From: Rhodanobacter ginsengisoli
GTDB lineage: Bacteria; Pseudomonadota; Gammaproteobacteria; Xanthomonadales; Rhodanobacteraceae
Length of the DNA: 64,000 bases
Direction of reading: 5' to 3'
Assembly: GCF_042657065.1 (NCBI RefSeq)
Contig: NZ_JBHSNF010000002.1
Location: forward strand, 496,001 to 560,000
This document shows positions 8,305-17,227 of this stretch, in pieces. A program made the position numbers and the translations under genes. Every line of letters begins with the position of its first letter. The first letter of the stretch is position 1. The notes beneath the pieces were generated by a model. It saw only the letters and a list, made by a program, of their open reading frames with translations. It had not been told where the DNA came from and did not search any database.

Positions 8305-10473
8305 ATGAAACGCAACCGGAAGGTACTGAGCTGGACCGCAGGCGGGCTGCTGGCCTTGCTGGTCGTGTCCCTGATCGTGATCGCCACGTTCGACTGGAAC
8401 CGCCTGAAGCCCTTCATCAGCGGCAAGGTGAGCCAGGCGATCGGGCGGCCGTTCGCGATCGACGGCGAGCTCACGCTGGACTGGCAGCGCGACCGCAGCG
8501 GCAGCTGGCTGGGCTCGCTGCTGCCGTGGCCGGAATTCACCGCGCGCCAGGTCAGCATCGGCAACCCGGGATGGGCCAGGCAGCCGCAGTTCGCCCGGCT
8601 CGATGCCCTGCGCTTCCGGCTGTCGCCGTTGCCGCTGCTGGCACACCGGCTCGACGTGCCCTCGCTGCAACTGGTGCATCCCGTCGTCGACCTGGAACGC
8701 GATGCGTCTTCGCGCGCGACCTGGGATTTCGTGCGGCCGGAAAGCGCGACGGCTTCCGGGTGGACGCTGAACCTGGGCGCGATCGGCTTCGATCGGGGAC
8801 TGATCACGGTCGACGACGCCATCCGCCGGGTGAAGTTGCAGGTGACCGTGAAGCCGCTGCAGGAAGCGCTGCCATACGACCGGATCGTGGCGCAGCAATC
8901 CAGCGAGGCACGCAAGCAGGCGGGCAGGACCGCAGGCGGCGCGGTGCAGAAGATCATGGCCAGCGCCGATGCAAGGCAGGATCAAGGGGAGCGGATCGGC
9001 CACGCCGACGCGTCCGCCACCTATCAGTTTGGCTGGAGCGCAGAGGGCAGTTACCAGGGCAGCCCATTCACGGGCCACGGCAGAACCGGTGCCGTGCTGG
9101 CGTTGCAGGATCGCACCCGACCGTTCCCGGTGCAGGCCGATGTGCACATCGGCGACAGCCATATTGCCCTGGTCGGCACGCTGACCGATCCGCTGCAACT
9201 GGGCGCGCTCGACGTGCGCCTGTGGCTCGCCGGCTCCAGCATGGCGGGGCTGTACCCGATCATCGGCATCACCCTGCCCGACACCCTGCCGTATGCCACC
9301 GAAGGCCATCTGAAGGCCGAGCTGCATCGCGGCGGCAGCCGCTACAGCTACCACCAGTTCCGTGGCCGCGTCGGCGGCAGTGACCTGGCCGGCAATCTGC
9401 TGTTCGTCACGGGGGGCCAGCGCCCGAAGCTGAGCGGCGACGTGCATTCGAAGCTGCTGCAGTTCGCCGACCTGGCGCCGCTGATCGGCGTCCGGCCCGA
9501 CGGTGCCAGGCAGTCCCAAGGCGACGCCGCACCGCAGGCGACCGACAAGCTGCTGCCGGCCGAACCGTTCCGTACCGATCGCTGGCAGGCGATGGACGCG
9601 GATGTGAATTTCAGCGGCGAACGCATCGTGCACGGCGACGCGCTGCCGATCGACTCGCTCAGCACCCATCTGGTCATGAACGACGGCGCCCTGTACCTGG
9701 ACCCGCTGCGTTTCGGGCTGGCCGGTGGCACGGTGCGCAGCAACCTCACCCTCGATGGCAGCCGCTCGCCGATGCAGGGCCTGCTCGAACTGCATGCCGG
9801 ACACCTGAAGCTCAAGCAGCTGTTCCCCCGTTTCGAACCCATGCACACCAGTTTCGGCGAGATCAATGGCGATGCCCGGCTCACCGCCCACGGCAATTCC
9901 GTCGCGGCCCTGCTTGGCAGCGCCGACGGCGAACTGAAGCTGCTGATGAACGATGGCGCGATCAGCAAGGCGCTGCTGGAGACCGCCGGGCTCAACGTGG
10001 GCAACATCGTCATCAGCAAGTTGTTCGGCGACAAGACGGTGAAGATCAATTGCGCGGCCGCCGACATGGCCGCGCGCGACGGTCTGTTCGACATGCGCCT
10101 GTTCGTGTTCGACACCGAGGATGCGCTGATCAACGTGACCGGCACCATCAATTTCGCCAACGAGAAGCTCGACCTCGACGTGAAACCGCATACCAGGGGT
10201 TTCCGCGTGTTCTCGCTGCGCTCGCCGCTGTACGTCAAGGGCACGCTGAAGCACCCCGATGTCGGCGTGCAGAAGGGGCCGCTGCTGGCTCGCGGCGCCG
10301 GGGCGATCGCGCTCGGTGCGGTGGCGGCCCCGGTCGCGGCCCTGCTCGCACTGGTCGTTCCCAGCCATGACAATGACAGTGGCAACACCTGCCTTGGCGT
10401 GTTGCAGCAGCTGCGCAGTTCGAGCGGGAAGACCCCGTCCGGGAAAGCCGCCCCGAGGTCCACCGCGAAGTAG
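8305..10473 (+). CDS. AsmA family inner-membrane-anchored protein
   Basis: 722 residues from the ATG at 8305, chosen because GGAG lies 8-9 nt upstream and the N-terminus (MKRNRKV, then a ~22-residue hydrophobic span) is a single membrane anchor. An upstream ATG at 8251 is in frame but adds an unlikely leader. After the anchor comes an AsmA-type N-terminal domain (RPFAIDGELTLDW... FTARQVSIGNP) and a long beta-rich stretch; the C-terminus contains the AsmA_2-like region around GLLELHAGHLKLKQLFPRF and GTINFANEKLDLDVKPH. AsmA/TamB-like proteins form long grooves thought to carry phospholipids between inner and outer membrane. The role is known for the family; nothing local adds to it. Confidence 0.87.
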   Translation: MKRNRKVLSWTAGGLLALLVVSLIVIATFDWNRLKPFISGKVSQAIGRPFAIDGELTLDWQRDRSGSWLGSLLPWPEFTARQVSIGNPGWARQPQFARLDALRFRLSPLPLLAHRLDVPSLQLVHPVVDLERDASSRATWDFVRPESATASGWTLNLGAIGFDRGLITVDDAIRRVKLQVTVKPLQEALPYDRIVAQQSSEARKQAGRTAGGAVQKIMASADARQDQGERIGHADASATYQFGWSAEGSYQGSPFTGHGRTGAVLALQDRTRPFPVQADVHIGDSHIALVGTLTDPLQLGALDVRLWLAGSSMAGLYPIIGITLPDTLPYATEGHLKAELHRGGSRYSYHQFRGRVGGSDLAGNLLFVTGGQRPKLSGDVHSKLLQFADLAPLIGVRPDGARQSQGDAAPQATDKLLPAEPFRTDRWQAMDADVNFSGERIVHGDALPIDSLSTHLVMNDGALYLDPLRFGLAGGTVRSNLTLDGSRSPMQGLLELHAGHLKLKQLFPRFEPMHTSFGEINGDARLTAHGNSVAALLGSADGELKLLMNDGAISKALLETAGLNVGNIVISKLFGDKTVKINCAAADMAARDGLFDMRLFVFDTEDALINVTGTINFANEKLDLDVKPHTRGFRVFSLRSPLYVKGTLKHPDVGVQKGPLLARGAGAIALGAVAAPVAALLALVVPSHDNDSGNTCLGVLQQLRSSSGKTPSGKAAPRSTAK

Positions 10474-10542
10474 AGCCATCGTTCCCCATGGCATGCGGAT
10501 GCCGGCGCTAGAATGCCGGCACCTCCTCCGCACGACCTCCTC

Positions 10543-11472
10543 ATGCAACCCGTCAACCTGGCCCGTCTGCAGATTCATTTCTGCGTGTTGCTGTGGGGCT
10601 TCACCGCGATCCTCGGCAAGCTGATCACCCTGCCCGCACTGCCGCTGGTGTGGTGGCGCATGTTGCTGGTGGTAGTCGCGTTGCTGCTGGTACCGAAAGT
10701 GCGCCGCGGCCTGCGCGCGATGCCGGCGCGGCTGATCGGGGCCTACGCCGGCATCGGTGTGCTGGTGGCGCTGCACTGGCTGACCTTCTATGCCGCGATC
10801 AAGCTGTCCAATGCCTCGGTCGGGGCGACCTGCATCGCGCTGGGACCGGTGTTCCTGGCCTTCATCGAACCCTGGCTCACGCGACGCAAGTTCGACCCGC
10901 GCGAGCTGCTGATCGGCGTGGCCGTGGTGCCGGGCGTGGTGATGGTGGTCGGCGGCGTGCCCACCGACATGCGCATCGGCATCGCCGTGGGTGTGCTGTC
11001 GGCCCTGTTCGTGGCCCTGTTCGGCTCGCTCAACAAGCGGATGGTCGAACATGGCGATCCGCTGACGGTGACCTGCATCGAGCTGGGCACCGGCACGGCG
11101 TTCCTCACCCTGCTGGCCCCGCTGTTGCCGCACCAGGGTGCGCTGTTCGTGCTGCCCGGCCTGCATGACACGCTGTTGCTGCTGCTGCTCTCGTTCGGGT
11201 GCACCCTGCTGCCGTTCTCGCTGGCGCTGGTCGCGCTGCGTCACATCAGCGCGTTCGGCACCCAGATGGTGACCAACCTGGAACCGGTCTACTCGATCGT
11301 GCTGGCGATCCTGCTGCTGGGCGAACAACGCCAGCTGGACGGCTGGTTCTATGCCGGCGTGGCGGTGATCCTGTCCGCGGTGTTCGTGCATCCGCTGCTG
11401 AACCGAACGCGCCGCATCACGGCACAACCCGAACTGATGAGTACGGCCGAAAGCCACAGCATGATCGACTGA
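10543..11472 (+). CDS. EamA/DMT family transporter
   Basis: 309 residues with ten hydrophobic spans arranged as two EamA repeats: the first opens ARLQIHFCVLLWGFTAILGK, the second after the middle loop (GIAVGVLSALFVALFGSLNKR). The end of repeat 2 has LEPVYSIVLAILLLGE, a typical EamA signature. I use the ATG at 10543; an in-frame ATG at 10513 would add ten polar residues, and neither has a strong ribosome site. DMT proteins export amino acids, nucleobases or other small metabolites. The substrate is not predictable. It follows the AsmA gene by 69 bp. Confidence 0.9.
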   Translation: MQPVNLARLQIHFCVLLWGFTAILGKLITLPALPLVWWRMLLVVVALLLVPKVRRGLRAMPARLIGAYAGIGVLVALHWLTFYAAIKLSNASVGATCIALGPVFLAFIEPWLTRRKFDPRELLIGVAVVPGVVMVVGGVPTDMRIGIAVGVLSALFVALFGSLNKRMVEHGDPLTVTCIELGTGTAFLTLLAPLLPHQGALFVLPGLHDTLLLLLLSFGCTLLPFSLALVALRHISAFGTQMVTNLEPVYSIVLAILLLGEQRQLDGWFYAGVAVILSAVFVHPLLNRTRRITAQPELMSTAESHSMID

Positions 11473-11499
11473 TCGCCCGGGCGGCTCGGCGAGTCCGGT

Positions 11500-12183
11500 T
11501 CAGACGCCGCCGACAGTCGCGGCCGCGGCCGGAGGCGCCGCCGTCGAGGGCATCGCCGGCGCGCTGCCGGTGCTCATCGCGGCGGCCGGCTGTTGCGATC
11601 CGGCATGCGCCGGCTCGGCCGGGTGCTCGTGACTGTGCCCGGCATCGTCGTCCATCTCCATGTCCTCGTCCGGCGGCGCTTTTGCCACGATGTCCTGGTA
11701 TTGCTCCGGCGTCATGTCAGGCAGCTTCTGCAGGAACGCCACCATGCTCCAGATCGTGGCATCGTCGTGACTGAATCCCCACGCGGGCATCGCGCTCATC
11801 TTGATGCCGTGCTTGATCACCCAGAACGCCTCGCGCGGATCGGGCCGGAATTTCGACAGGTTCGGCGGTTGCGGGTACAGCCCCGGCCGGATCTCGGAAT
11901 TCTCCATGCCGGGTTTGAGATGGCACTGGGTACACATCGCCGCATACTGGCCCGCGCCCTTGAGGATCAGCTGTGGATCCTCGAGGTCGGGCACGCTGAT
12001 GTGCTGCGAGTGGGCCTCGATCGATCGTTCGCGCAGGGTCTGCATCAGCGCCGACACCGGCCGGGTGTGATGATCGTCGGCACCGATGTTGTACAGGCCG
12101 GAGTAGACAAACCCCACGGCGCCGGCCACCGCGATGGTGGCTACCACCGCCACGGTGATGCTGGTATCCACAAGTCGTTTCAT
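11500..12183 (-). CDS. c-type cytochrome with Met axial ligand, last gene of the copper operon
   Basis: 227 residues. An N-terminal hydrophobic span (residues ~8-28) is a signal anchor. CTQCH at 84-88 binds heme covalently, and MSAMPAWG near 129-136 offers the methionine ligand, so this is a class I monoheme cytochrome in the periplasm. The last ~60 residues are low-complexity, rich in Asp, His, Met and Ala (DEDMEMDDD, GHSHEHP), which could bind metal. It starts 12 bp after the copB stop, so it is co-transcribed with copLAB. Cytochromes at the end of cop operons are seen in relatives; an electron-transfer role linked to CopA oxidation of Cu(I) is an inference. Confidence 0.9.
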   Translation of the reverse strand: MKRLVDTSITVAVVATIAVAGAVGFVYSGLYNIGADDHHTRPVSALMQTLRERSIEAHSQHISVPDLEDPQLILKGAGQYAAMCTQCHLKPGMENSEIRPGLYPQPPNLSKFRPDPREAFWVIKHGIKMSAMPAWGFSHDDATIWSMVAFLQKLPDMTPEQYQDIVAKAPPDEDMEMDDDAGHSHEHPAEPAHAGSQQPAAAMSTGSAPAMPSTAAPPAAAATVGGV

Positions 12184-12195
12184 GTGTGTCTCTCC

Positions 12196-13416
12196 TCATA
12201 ACCAGATGCGAATACCGGCAACCCATTGCCGATCGAGAACCGGCTGCCCGGCCTGCCGGGCGTAATCCGCGGTGGCACCGACCCGGCGCACCCAGTTGAT
12301 ACCGACATACGGCGCGAACTGCCGACGGATCTCGTAGCGCAGGCGCAAGCCGAGCTGCGCATCGGACAGGCCGCTGCCGATGCCGCGTGCCGGATCGTCC
12401 TTGCCATACAGATTGATTTCCAGCTCCGGCTGCAGGATCAGCCGCTGCGTGAACAGTACCTCGTAGTCGGCACGAAAGCGTGCCGCGGTGCGCCCGGAGG
12501 AACCGGCATAACCGGTGGCTTCCAGTTCAAACCAGTAGGGCGCAAGCCCCTGCACGCCAAACGCGACCCAGTCGCGCGCCGGACCTGCACCGAAATCGTG
12601 ACGAACACCGAGCTGACTGTCCCAGTAGGTCGCGATGGCGTGACTCCACAGCGCCTCGAGGTTGCCATCCTCGACCTTGCCCCTGCTGGCTTCTCCTTCG
12701 CTGCGCAGCCACAACTTGTCCTCGTCGCTGCCGTACCAACCCTCGACCTCCCACGCCTGTCCATTGCCGTCCCGGCCATGCACCGTTTCGAGCTGGTCCA
12801 GCAGCAGCATGCCCAGGGCAGCCTTGCCGTGCATGTGCGGCTTCATCGGCCCGTAGCCCACGCCGTCGGAATAGTCGGGGCTGCGCGCATCCGGCGGTGC
12901 GCTGCCGCCTTGCATCGCGCCCATGTTCATGCCGGACATCGAGGCGTGATCGTTCGCCCGCATCGTGGCGTGATCGCCGCCTTTCAGCCTAGCGGGCGCC
13001 GTGCCCGGCATGGCGGGGTGTTGCATGGACGGCATCTTTTCCATCCCCGCCGCCGGTTTGGCACTGCCAGCCGGCTGGTTCATGTCGGGCATCGACCCGG
13101 AGCGCATGCCGGGCATGCCGGTCAGGGAATTGACCGGCGTCATCGGGGCGGCCGACGGCTTCCTGCCGACGTTGTCGTGCCTGTGACGACTTGCTGCCGC
13201 AGGCGTCGCCACCGTCGCAGAGGCTGCGGGCATCGCCATCCCGGACATGCTGGCGTGATCCATGCCCGGCATCGCCCCCGTGTCCATCGTGGTCGAGCTG
13301 CCTGGGGAGGCCGGGACACTTCGCGCGTGACCGACGAGTGGCAGCGCCATCAACAGGGCGGCGGCCAGCGCCGCACGGGGGAAACCTGGACGAACCCGTC
13401 GAACTGGCGTGCTCAT
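12196..13416 (-). CDS. copB: Copper resistance protein CopB (outer membrane)
   Basis: 406 residues. A signal peptide (ALAAALLMALPLVGHA) leads into a ~160-residue Met/His/Gly-rich segment with repeated M-P-G-M and H-A-S-M-S-G-M blocks that probably bind copper. The rest is the conserved CopB domain: KAALGMLLLDQLETV, WYGSDEDKLWLRSEGE, SRGKVEDGNLEALWSHAI and a C-terminal strand-rich part ending IRIWL, as expected for a small outer-membrane barrel. The start overlaps the copA stop by 4 bp. CopB works with the oxidase CopA in periplasmic and outer-membrane copper handling. The Met-rich stretch is long compared with many CopB proteins. Confidence 0.93.
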   Translation of the reverse strand: MSTPVRRVRPGFPRAALAAALLMALPLVGHARSVPASPGSSTTMDTGAMPGMDHASMSGMAMPAASATVATPAAASRHRHDNVGRKPSAAPMTPVNSLTGMPGMRSGSMPDMNQPAGSAKPAAGMEKMPSMQHPAMPGTAPARLKGGDHATMRANDHASMSGMNMGAMQGGSAPPDARSPDYSDGVGYGPMKPHMHGKAALGMLLLDQLETVHGRDGNGQAWEVEGWYGSDEDKLWLRSEGEASRGKVEDGNLEALWSHAIATYWDSQLGVRHDFGAGPARDWVAFGVQGLAPYWFELEATGYAGSSGRTAARFRADYEVLFTQRLILQPELEINLYGKDDPARGIGSGLSDAQLGLRLRYEIRRQFAPYVGINWVRRVGATADYARQAGQPVLDRQWVAGIRIWL

Positions 13417-15164
13417 GACACCACCACTTCGCGGAACATGCCCGCTTCCATGTGATAGAGCATGTGGCAGTGATAGGCCCAGCGTCCGGGTGCGTCCGCA
13501 CTTACCGCGCAGGACACGCGTTGCGCGGGCTGCACGTTGACGGTGTGCTTGCGCACCTGGAATTGGCCATTCGGACTTTCCAGCTCACTCCACATGCCGT
13601 GCAGGTGGATCGGATGCGGCATCATGGTGTCGTTGACCAGCACGATGCGCAGCCGCTCGCCGCTGTTGAAGTGCACCGGTTTCGCATCCGAAAACTTCAC
13701 CCCGTCGAACGACCACGTGTAACGCTCCATGTTGCCGGTGAGATGCAGCTCGATCTCGCGCGACGGTTCGCGCGCATCGATCGGGCCACCGACGGTATGC
13801 AGGTCCGCATAGTTCAGCACCCGGCGCCCGTTGTGGCGCAGGCCGACGCCCGGATCGTCGAGATTGGTGCGCGGCATGTCGACCCGCATGTCCACACCGG
13901 GCCCGTATTCGGTGCGCGCATGGCGGACCCTGGCCATCGAATCCATCGACATCCCGGCCGTCCCGCCGTGATCCATGCCAGGCATCGCACCCTGTGCCGG
14001 GCCCTGCATGGCCATCGCGCCCATCATGTCGACCATCGCCAGCGGTTGGCGCGCATCCATCGCCGGCACTTCCGCCAGCATGCCCTCCCGCGGTGCCAGC
14101 GTGCCGCGGGCATAGCCGGTGCGGTCGATGGACTGGGCAAACACGGTATAGGCGCGATCCTCCTGCGGCTCGACCAGCACGTCGTAGACCTCCGCCACGC
14201 CGATGCGAAATTCGTCGACCGATACCGGCTCGACATCCTGGCCATCGGCGGCGATCACCGTCATCTTCAGGCCGGGAATGCGCACGTCGAAGTACGTCAT
14301 GGCCGAGCCGTTGATGAAACGCAGCCGGACCTTCTCGCCCGGACGGAACAGCCCGGTCCAGTTGCCCGCGGGAGCGTTGCCGTTCATCAGATAGGTGTAG
14401 GTGTAGCCGCCGACGTCGCTGAGGTCGCTGGGACTCATGCGCATGCGGTTCCACATGCGCCGCCTGGCCAGCGCGCGTTGCAGGCCCATCTCGCGTACAT
14501 CGTGGAAAAATTCCGGCGCGGTGGGCTCGGCGAAGTTGTAGTAGTCGCTTTGCCGCTTCAACGTGGCGAAGATGTGCTTCGGGTCGTCGTCGCTCCAGTC
14601 GTTGAGCATCACCACGTAGTCGCGATCGCTGGGATAGCGCTCCGGCCCGGCCGGCTCGATCACGATCGGCCCATACATGCCGACCTGTTCCTGGAAGCCA
14701 CTGTGCGAGTGGTACCAGTAGGTGCCGGACTGACGCACCGGGAAGCGATAGACGAAGGTCTCGCCCGGCGCGATGCCGTCGAAGCTGATGCCGGGTACGC
14801 CATCCATCTGGAACGGCAACAGGATGCCGTGCCAGTGGATCGAGGTCGGCACGCGCAGGCGATTGGTGACCCGCAGGGTGACCGTGCTGCCTTCCTTCCA
14901 GCGCAGGACCGGCCCCGGCACGCTGCCATTGACCGTGGTGGCCAGGCGGGTCTTGCCGGTGTAATTCACCGGCTTCTCCGCGACCTCCAGTGCGAAGTCG
15001 GTACCGCCGGGCACGCCGGGCTGGCCCGTGCCGGCCAGCGCCCACGCCGGCGACGGACGCAACAGGCCGAGACCGGCAGCGGCCCCGCCCAGGGCGAGGC
15101 CCTGCACAAAACGACGCCGCGGCAGACTCGCTGTCGCCACCGCCGATGGATCAACAAATTTCAT
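13413..15164 (-). CDS. copA: Periplasmic multicopper oxidase CopA
   Basis: 583 residues from the ATG at 15164 (GGAG upstream; an ATG at 15182 would add six residues). RRRFVQGLALGG is a Tat signal, fitting export of a folded copper enzyme. Copper ligands are visible in order: SIHWHGILLP and WYHSHSGFQEQ near the N-terminus, HPIHLHGM and YHCHMLYHMEAGM near the C-terminus, the last giving the type 1 and trinuclear sites. A Met-rich insert (GAMPGMDHGGTAGMSMDSM) lies in the middle, typical of CopA/PcoA oxidases that oxidise Cu(I) to Cu(II). It is translationally coupled to copB and follows copL by 93 bp. Confidence 0.95.
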   Translation of the reverse strand: MKFVDPSAVATASLPRRRFVQGLALGGAAAGLGLLRPSPAWALAGTGQPGVPGGTDFALEVAEKPVNYTGKTRLATTVNGSVPGPVLRWKEGSTVTLRVTNRLRVPTSIHWHGILLPFQMDGVPGISFDGIAPGETFVYRFPVRQSGTYWYHSHSGFQEQVGMYGPIVIEPAGPERYPSDRDYVVMLNDWSDDDPKHIFATLKRQSDYYNFAEPTAPEFFHDVREMGLQRALARRRMWNRMRMSPSDLSDVGGYTYTYLMNGNAPAGNWTGLFRPGEKVRLRFINGSAMTYFDVRIPGLKMTVIAADGQDVEPVSVDEFRIGVAEVYDVLVEPQEDRAYTVFAQSIDRTGYARGTLAPREGMLAEVPAMDARQPLAMVDMMGAMAMQGPAQGAMPGMDHGGTAGMSMDSMARVRHARTEYGPGVDMRVDMPRTNLDDPGVGLRHNGRRVLNYADLHTVGGPIDAREPSREIELHLTGNMERYTWSFDGVKFSDAKPVHFNSGERLRIVLVNDTMMPHPIHLHGMWSELESPNGQFQVRKHTVNVQPAQRVSCAVSADAPGRWAYHCHMLYHMEAGMFREVVVS

Positions 15165-15257
15165 GGTGCCACTCCAGGACAACGTGCTCCGGCGTGGCCG
15201 GAGTCGGACAGGTTCGCCATCGCGGACAGCAGCGGTTGTACCGGCGTGCGCGAGGGA

Positions 15258-15674
15258 TCAGCTCGAACGGGCTGTCCGGGACATGGGAGGTCGCAGCGGG
15301 GGCGCATGAACCACCCCGGACGCATCCGGTCCGTGCGGAGGAACCTGGAAGATGACGGGAGGAATCGGACCGAGCTCCTGCATGCCCGTCAGCGGCAAGG
15401 TGGCCGCGCATGCTGCCGGACAATGGCAGTTGCCGGCAAGGCCCTCACCATGATGGAGCTGGCCGGCGCAGCAGTCATCCGCCATGCCGGACATGCCTCG
15501 CGACACGTGGGCAGGAGCCTGCGTCATCGACGAGATCATGCTGGCCGGATGCCCGTCGCCGACCATCCCCGCCGGCGTGCCATGCGCCGGCGCCATCGCC
15601 ATGATCAGCCACGCGAACCACGCCATCAGCCGAAGGCTTTGCGTGCGGGCGGAATGGCGTAGCGAGCGATTCAT
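15258..15674 (-). CDS. copL: CopL-like metal-binding protein upstream of copA
   Basis: 138 residues with an N-terminal hydrophobic signal (LMAWFAWLIMAMAPAHG), then a segment rich in His, Cys and Met (DDCCAGQLHHGEG, NCHCPAACAA) and a Pro-rich C-terminus (HAPPLRPP). In Xanthomonas, copL is the small gene just before copAB and is needed for copper-induced expression of the operon. Position, size and composition match; overall identity is low-complexity, so the name rests mainly on context. A DUF2946-type small exported protein is the alternative. Confidence 0.7.
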   Translation of the reverse strand: MNRSLRHSARTQSLRLMAWFAWLIMAMAPAHGTPAGMVGDGHPASMISSMTQAPAHVSRGMSGMADDCCAGQLHHGEGLAGNCHCPAACAATLPLTGMQELGPIPPVIFQVPPHGPDASGVVHAPPLRPPMSRTARSS

Positions 15675-15751
15675 CGGCGCAGCTTAGGCGCTGCGCCGGG
15701 CCGACTCAACTCTGGATCCGCATCCACCGCGAGGGATGCACCACGGGGAAA

Positions 15752-16096
15752 TCACGGGCTGGCGCTGTAACCCAGGTGCAGGATGATCTTGTCGCCGGCC
15801 TTCAGCTTGGCGACCGAGGCCGGGGGGAAATGCACGCGCAGCGACATGCCCTCGGAGCTCGCCTCGACGATGCCGCTGCCGGTATCCACCGAGGTCACGG
15901 TGGCAGGCATGCTGTGCATGCTGCCGTTCATCCCGTGGTACATCTTGTTGTGCCACATGCCCTTGTGCATCGGCGCCATGCTGCTGCCGGCCGCTGCCGG
16001 CATCATGCTGCCGGCCTGTTGGGCAAAGGCTGCCGGGGCGGCCAGACCAAGGCAGAACACAGTCGTCGCGACAAGGATTTTCGGTGAGAACGTCAT
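15752..16096 (-). CDS. Met/His-rich exported protein heading the copper operon
   Basis: 114 residues from the ATG at 16096, which has GGAG 10 nt upstream; the frame upstream is not coding-like. A clear signal peptide (KILVATTVFCLGLAAPAAFAQQ) is followed by a Met/His-rich stretch, about residues 30-62 (MAPMHKGMWHNKMYHGM), then a small beta domain (MPATVTSVDTGSGIVEAS... through LKAGDKIILHLGYS) that resembles the CusF/OB-like copper-carrier fold in size and pattern. It is 77 bp before copL on the same strand. A periplasmic copper carrier or buffer is the natural guess. I do not recognise a named family. Confidence 0.7.
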   Translation of the reverse strand: MTFSPKILVATTVFCLGLAAPAAFAQQAGSMMPAAAGSSMAPMHKGMWHNKMYHGMNGSMHSMPATVTSVDTGSGIVEASSEGMSLRVHFPPASVAKLKAGDKIILHLGYSASP

Positions 16097-16142
16097 GATG
16101 ATTCTCCGCCTGAATGGGCAGTCAGGCCGATCCGCCTGACCG

Positions 16143-16157
16143 GTTGCACCATGCAAC
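16143..16157. promoter_or_regulatory. Candidate operator of the copper operon
   Basis: GTTGCA-CCA-TGCAAC is a perfect 6+3+6 palindrome in the 176-bp gap between the divergent copper operon and rlmJ, 47 bp before the first copper gene. Its position suits a copper-responsive regulator, but no cop-type regulator gene is in the window. Confidence 0.4.
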
Positions 16158-16272
16158 AGGCGAAGCCTGCACCATCCGACGTGCACGAAAGGTTATCCGG
16201 CCCGTGACCGACCGACGCAGGGCAACGGCTCCAGCGCATCTATACTTGACCACCCCGCCCGCCGTGACCGCC

Positions 16273-17187
16273 ATGAATTATCGCCACGCCTATCACGCCG
16301 GCAACTTTGCCGATGTCCTGAAACACACCGTGCTGCTGGCGCTGATCGAAGCGCTGCAGGCGAAGCCGACGCCATTCTGCTTTGTCGACACCCACGCCGG
16401 CTGCGGCAGCTATGCGCTGGACGGCTTCGAGGCGAAGAAGACCGGCGAGCACAAGGACGGCATCGGCCGACTGCATCCCGCCGAAAAAGTACCGGCACTG
16501 CTGCAGCGCTGGCGCGCCAGCATTCTGGGCAGCGCCGACAACCAGCAGGGGTTGAAGCACTACCCCGGCTCGCCGCTGCAGGTGGCCCGGTTGCTGCGCC
16601 CCGGCGACAGCGCGCAACTGTGCGAACTGCATACGGAGGAAGCGTCCAAGTTGCGCGACCTGTTTCGCGGCAACCCGCAAGTTCACGTGCATCAGCGGGA
16701 CGGTTACGAGGCGCTCAAGGCGCTGCTGCCACCCACGGAAAAACGGGGCCTGGTACTGATCGACCCGCCCTACGAAGCGCAGGAAGCGGAGTACCGGCAG
16801 ATCGAGCAGGCGCTGAAATCCGCGCTGCAGCGCTGGCCGACCGGGGTCTACGCCGTGTGGTACCCGATCAAGCTGCGCAGTCAGGTGCAGCCGTTCCTGC
16901 GCGGCCTGCAGCGCAGCGGTGTCAAACGTATCCTGCGCGCCGAACTGCTGGTGCATCCGGACGATTCGCCGCTGCGCCTCAACGGCTCGGGAATGGTGAT
17001 CCTCAATGCTCCCTGGAATCTCGACGATGTGTTGCGTGAGCCCCTGCGCGCGCTGGCCAGCCTGCTGTCGCAGGAGCGTCCCGCCGAATTCAGGCTGGAC
17101 TGGTTGCTGGACGAAGCCGGCAGCATGCTGAACACACCCAGCCCGCTGCCGGCGTCACGGCTACCAAGGACGCCGGGTCGCCGCTAA
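16273..17187 (+). CDS. rlmJ: 23S rRNA (adenine(2030)-N6)-methyltransferase RlmJ
   Basis: 304 residues, a little longer than the usual ~280. The start is the ATG at 16273, giving MNYRHAYHAGNFADVLKHTVL, the invariant RlmJ N-terminus; the longer open frame upstream is not coding. VDTHAGCGSY is the SAM-binding loop and LVLIDPPYE is the N6-adenine methyltransferase catalytic motif (DPPY). RlmJ methylates A2030 of 23S rRNA. A TATACT box lies at 16241-16246 but no good -35 was seen. The gene reads away from the copper operon. Confidence 0.96.
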   Translation: MNYRHAYHAGNFADVLKHTVLLALIEALQAKPTPFCFVDTHAGCGSYALDGFEAKKTGEHKDGIGRLHPAEKVPALLQRWRASILGSADNQQGLKHYPGSPLQVARLLRPGDSAQLCELHTEEASKLRDLFRGNPQVHVHQRDGYEALKALLPPTEKRGLVLIDPPYEAQEAEYRQIEQALKSALQRWPTGVYAVWYPIKLRSQVQPFLRGLQRSGVKRILRAELLVHPDDSPLRLNGSGMVILNAPWNLDDVLREPLRALASLLSQERPAEFRLDWLLDEAGSMLNTPSPLPASRLPRTPGRR

Positions 17188-17227
17188 GCTCGCCCCATCC
17201 CGCCAGCGTTCCACAAGGAGCACGATC

